Shown here piece by piece: positions 61,013 through 64,000 of a stretch of 64,000 nucleotides of DNA. Numbering within the stretch: the first letter of the stretch is position 1; each line of letters begins with the position of its first letter. The notes under the pieces are model-generated. The model had not been told where the DNA came from. It worked only from the letters and a program-made list of their open reading frames with translations, and made no database searches. Origin of the DNA: Arthrobacter sp. SW1 (lineage in GTDB: Bacteria; Actinomycetota; Actinomycetes; Actinomycetales; Micrococcaceae); contig NZ_MJLT01000034.1 in NCBI RefSeq assembly GCF_001766675.1, positions 62,001-126,000 on the forward strand, given 5' to 3'. The position numbers were made by a program, and so were the translations under genes.

Positions 61013-62752
61013 ATGGCCCAGAACCCTTCCGTGTCCCAGAGCCCGTCCGCTTCGCACCAGATCCCGCTGCAGGAACTCCTCAAGGTGCTGGAAGGCTCCG
61101 GCCTTGGCATCCGGACGCACGGCCCCATGCCTTCGCTGGCGCTGCTGAGCCCCGGCCTCTACGACCCCACTGCCGCGCTCGAATCCCTGCCCGGCGGCAT
61201 CCTGCTGGGCATCGGACTGCAGGCTGGCGATGAGCGGACTGCCGCCGTCGTGCAGGAAGCGGCCCGCGCCGGATTCGCGGCGATCGTGATCAAGGCTGAT
61301 CCGGAATCCGCCGGGCTGGAGACGCTCGCCGGTGCCGCGGACCGGACCGGGATCGCGCTGCTGGTGGTGGCGGACGAGGTGTCCTGGCGGCAGCTGGACG
61401 GACTGATCGAATCCGCCGTCGGGACGCTCGCGGAGGCCAACAGTTCACTGGTGCCGTTGGGTGTGGGCGATCTGTTCGCGCTGGCCAACGCCATTGCCGC
61501 GATGGTGGGCGGGGCCACCACCATCGAGAACCTGCAGGAACAGATCCTGGCGTACTCCACCCTGCCCAACCAGCCGATCGACGAGGACCGCCGGGCGGGC
61601 ATTCTGGGCCGGCAGGTGCCGTACCTTCCGGAGAACGCGGGGCAGTACGCCTCGGTGTTCCGGGCCGAAGGGGCCGTGCACATCGAGGGCGTGGGCGATG
61701 CCATGGACCGCCTGGCCATCGCCGTGCGCGCCGGGAAGCAGCCGCTCGGTTCCATCTGGGTGGTGGACGCGGACGGCACTTTGGACGCCGAGGCCAAACG
61801 GGCCCTCGAGAGCGCCGCGGACATCGCCGCACTGCACATGCTCCGCGCCCGCAGCAGTTACGACCTCGCCCGCCAGCAACGCGCCGAACTGCTGCGCCGG
61901 CTCCTCGAAAGCGACGACGATTCCCAGCTGGTAGCCGAACAGCTGGCCCTCGGGCGCAAAGGGCCGTTCGCCGTCGTCGCCTTCGCCGCGGAGGTGGTGC
62001 CCGGCTCGGAGGAGATCGCGCTGGCTCGCGTGCTGGACCTGGTGAGCACGCAGTGCGAGGCGTACCGGCAGGGCACGCAGTGCGTGATGATCGGCACCAC
62101 CATCTACGCCTTGTTTACTGAAGCCGGCGCTGCCGCGTTGCCGCAGATCGGGGCGCTGGCGCGGCGGCTGATCGAGCGGGCCGCGGTGTCCTTGCGGCTG
62201 GAGCTGCGGGTGGCGCTGGGCACGCCGGTCGCCGCAGTGGGCGGGATCAGCCGCTCCAAGTACGACGCCGACCTCGTCCTCCTGATGCTGGCTGACGGCG
62301 GTGCTGGTGGTTCAGTTTTTGGCGGTTCCGGCGCCCCCGGTGTTTCCGGGGGCGGCTTCGCCAGCGCGGCGGAAATGCGCAGCAGGCTCACCCTGCTGGA
62401 GGTGGCGGCGCTGTTCCGGAGCAAGCCCCGGCTGATGTCCCCGGCCGCGGCAGCGATGCTGGAACACGACGCCCGCTCCGGCACCGACTACGCCAAGACG
62501 CTACGGACGTACCTGGCGTTTTCCTGCGATTCGGCCAAGACCGCGAAGGCGTTGTCGCTGCACCAGAACACCCTGCGGTACCGGCTGCGGCGCATGGAGG
62601 AGATTTTCGGAATCGACCCCGCCCAGGCCGAGGACATGCTGGTGCTGTGGCTGAGCCTGGCCGTGCAGGAACTGGGCGGGCCGGAGTCGGGCGGGCCGGA
62701 ACTGGGCGGCGGACCAGAATCGGACATTCTGCTGGATCACATCGCGGGGTGA
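61013..62752 (+). CDS. PucR-family transcriptional regulator
   Basis: 579 aa from ATG 61013. Purine-catabolism-type N-terminal domain (IPLQELLKVLEGSGLGIRTHG ... LLGIGLQAGDERTAAVVQEAARAGFAAIVIKAD), a GGDEF-like middle part and a C-terminal helix-turn-helix (LRTYLAFSCDSAKTAKALSLHQNTLRYRLRRMEEIFGIDP). PucR proteins bind a small metabolite and usually activate adjacent catabolic operons. It is divergent from the acyltransferase-importer-epimerase operon. Its tail has a GGPE repeat, and its terminator region overlaps the coding end (62726-62814). Confidence 0.92.
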   Translation: MAQNPSVSQSPSASHQIPLQELLKVLEGSGLGIRTHGPMPSLALLSPGLYDPTAALESLPGGILLGIGLQAGDERTAAVVQEAARAGFAAIVIKADPESAGLETLAGAADRTGIALLVVADEVSWRQLDGLIESAVGTLAEANSSLVPLGVGDLFALANAIAAMVGGATTIENLQEQILAYSTLPNQPIDEDRRAGILGRQVPYLPENAGQYASVFRAEGAVHIEGVGDAMDRLAIAVRAGKQPLGSIWVVDADGTLDAEAKRALESAADIAALHMLRARSSYDLARQQRAELLRRLLESDDDSQLVAEQLALGRKGPFAVVAFAAEVVPGSEEIALARVLDLVSTQCEAYRQGTQCVMIGTTIYALFTEAGAAALPQIGALARRLIERAAVSLRLELRVALGTPVAAVGGISRSKYDADLVLLMLADGGAGGSVFGGSGAPGVSGGGFASAAEMRSRLTLLEVAALFRSKPRLMSPAAAAMLEHDARSGTDYAKTLRTYLAFSCDSAKTAKALSLHQNTLRYRLRRMEEIFGIDPAQAEDMLVLWLSLAVQELGGPESGGPELGGGPESDILLDHIAG

Positions 62753-62814
62753 CTACGGGAGGCCCGGCGCGGCGTGGGCGGGCTGCGGGTAGGCACGGGG
62801 TGATCCAGCAGAAT
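62726..62814. terminator. long-spaced 15-bp inverted repeat at the pucR end
   Basis: attctgctggatcac (62726-62740) is inside the coding end, and its exact complement gtgatccagcagaat is at 62800-62814. The 59-base spacing makes a large loop; it may be a terminator or mRNA-stability element. Confidence 0.45.
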
Positions 62815-62963
62815 CGTCGCGTTGCTGAACGGCAAAGAACGCGCGGATTCGTGACCACACGCAACGTTCGCATACCGATTGGATTTACCCCTGTTCCGGA
62901 CTACGGCACGGCCCCACAATTGAGCTACTTATCCACTGGTCTCATGCTTCCAAGGAGACTGCC
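62753..62963. other. intergenic region before the lipoprotein gene
   Basis: No gene seen apart from the distal arm of the inverted repeat. A purine-rich ribosome site aaggag lies at 62952-62957, 6 bases before the GTG start. Confidence 0.4.
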
Positions 62964-63674
62964 GTGCGCCACCCAATCCGTTCCGCCGCCGCGTTGGCAC
63001 TGATTCTTTTCCTGGGCGCCTGCGGGCAGCCGGCGCCCCAATCCACCGGGGCCCAATCCACGGCGCCCGCACCATCCGGCAGTGACGGCGCCACGGCGAC
63101 GGACGCGCCAGCGCCCGCGCCAAGCTCGGACGCCCCGACGAACGAAAGCTGGACTGCCTACAAGACCAAGGACGGGACGCTGACCTTCGAGCACCCCGCC
63201 GACTGGGTGGTCACGGATCCTGCCGGCACGCCGTCCCAGGGCGGTGTTTTCCTGGCGGTCTCGACGGGGTCGGGCAAGCAGCTTGCCACCCTGCGGACCA
63301 ATCTCGTCACTGGCGCGGAATGCACCACCAAGACTCCGTACTCGCTGCTCGATTCGGAACCGGTGCCCGCACTGGCCCAGGCCGGGACCACGCCGCGCTT
63401 CGTCTTCGAAGGCCGCCAGGGAACCGACCCCGCGAAGACCGGGCCGCTGGCCTACGGAATCACTTCGGGGCCGGAGCCGACAGGTCCGGACGCCTGCCCC
63501 ATCTTCCATTTCTTCACCTGGCCGCCGAGCGGCGCCAGCTTCGGCGGCGCCTACGATCCGATGCTGCCGGTGGAGGGCGCGACGCCCGGGCCGGACACTC
63601 CGCAGGCCTACATGGAGACGCAGGAGTACAAGGACATCAAGCGGATGATCATGTCCCTGCGGCCGGTTTCCTAG
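62964..63674 (+). CDS. secreted lipoprotein of unknown function
   Basis: 236 aa, GTG start with aaggag upstream. Signal peptide LALILFLGAC with lipobox Cys20 anchors it to the outer face of the membrane. A Thr/Ser/Pro/Ala linker (TGAQSTAPAPSGSDGATATDAPAPAPSS) precedes a globular C-terminal domain (WTAYKTKDGTLTFEHPADWVVTDPAG ... YKDIKRMIMSLRPVS). No catalytic motif recognised. Its stop shares CTAG at 63671-63674 with the GntR-type gene on the other strand. Confidence 0.8.
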   Translation: MRHPIRSAAALALILFLGACGQPAPQSTGAQSTAPAPSGSDGATATDAPAPAPSSDAPTNESWTAYKTKDGTLTFEHPADWVVTDPAGTPSQGGVFLAVSTGSGKQLATLRTNLVTGAECTTKTPYSLLDSEPVPALAQAGTTPRFVFEGRQGTDPAKTGPLAYGITSGPEPTGPDACPIFHFFTWPPSGASFGGAYDPMLPVEGATPGPDTPQAYMETQEYKDIKRMIMSLRPVS

Positions 63675-64000
63675 GAGGACTGCATCACGGAAAGGTGCCC
63701 GGCCCGCGCGGCCACCAGGCATTTGGCCAGGTAGAAGGGCCTTCCCGCGCGGCGCACGTACTGGGTGAGCACCAGCACCGGGTCCGAGGGGCGCAGGTCC
63801 AAAAGCCTGGCGCGGCTGGGGCCCGCGGTGCTGAGGCTGATCTGGCATTCGCCGGGCCCCAGTTTCATTCCGGGGCGTTCGGCGAGGATTTCCAGGAGCG
63901 TTTTCGGGGCGAGGCTGGTGCGCCCGGCGGGGCCTGCAGCGGCGGCCAGCCAGTCGCCGTCGTCGACTGCGTTGCCCTGAGTGTCCGGGGCGCCCGGCTC
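63671..64000 (-). CDS. GntR-family regulator, UTRA ligand domain, 3' part only
   Basis: The frame is open to the window edge. Visible C-terminal residues include LLEILAERPGMKLGPGECQISLSTAGPSRARLLDLRPSDPVLVLTQYVRRAGRPFYLAKCLVAARAGHLSVMQSS, the end of a UTRA-type ligand-binding domain as in HutC-like GntR regulators. The N-terminal DNA-binding domain lies beyond base 64000. Target genes are not in the window. The call is tentative because only about 110 residues are seen. Confidence 0.6.
   Translation of the reverse strand, partial: EPGAPDTQGNAVDDGDWLAAAAGPAGRTSLAPKTLLEILAERPGMKLGPGECQISLSTAGPSRARLLDLRPSDPVLVLTQYVRRAGRPFYLAKCLVAARAGHLSVMQSS

Overview
The window looks like chromosome from a high-GC actinobacterium of the Micrococcaceae, most probably Arthrobacter or a close relative. 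This rests on dense GC-rich coding, frequent 4-base gene overlaps, and typical lineage families: an Rpf cell-wall hydrolase, a DUF222-HNH nuclease, BioB with its auxiliary protein BsaP, a TM0106-type RecB-like helicase/nuclease, and the GGTTGAG..TCGAAACC interspersed repeat. No rRNA, tRNA, CRISPR array, transposase or phage genes were seen. The species is an inference.

Layout. 1-6400: the end of a DHA2 drug exporter, a three-gene operon (two ABC half-transporters that fit a heterodimer with one degenerate ATP site, plus a hotdog thioesterase) and cutC. 6397-10641: a GNAT enzyme, a repeat-rich divergent promoter region and a McrB/McrC-like pair whose McrC lacks the catalytic Asp and Lys. 10755-16400: a histidine kinase/OmpR-type regulator pair, an HPt-like protein without the phospho-accepting His, then a SipW signal peptidase cluster with three exported substrates, preceded by OmpR-type direct repeats. 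16407-19253: Vsr, a TetR regulator with a clear operator, an AHSA1 protein, and bioB-bsaP with an interspersed repeat inside bsaP. 19456-26830: an NCS1 permease, a GAF-type regulator, a flavin monooxygenase, a butanediol-type dehydrogenase and an Old Yellow Enzyme. 26827-33647: the RecB-like nuclease-helicase, an unusual proline-rich metzincin-like protease and a CBS protein. 33670-45546: mostly housekeeping genes (Tex, OFA-family MFS with a 33-aa small subunit, gamma-glutamyltransferase, Rpf, DUF222-HNH, adenine deaminase, an H1-tail/X25 fusion).

45543-52495: a peptide/metal ABC importer with a fused DppB-DppC permease behind a Fur/Zur-type box, an ABC-F ATPase with a long leader, and a 51-aa protein. 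52612-54733: an ECF42 sigma factor with its DGPF partner and a pyrimidine-dimer glycosylase. 55126-56150: a two-gene unit made of a secreted precursor with a Cys-bounded hydrophobic C-terminus and a four-helix membrane protein; this is the best candidate for an undescribed system (bacteriocin-like peptide plus immunity protein). 56238-62752: a five-gene operon (GNAT, polar amino-acid ABC importer, enolase-superfamily enzyme) divergent from a PucR regulator, resembling an N-acyl amino-acid racemization route. 62964-64000: a lipoprotein and the end of a GntR/UTRA regulator.

Two patterns cut across the window. Four convergent gene pairs end on one shared CTAG, giving both genes their TAG stop, and several proteins carry short in-frame duplications in linkers or tails.
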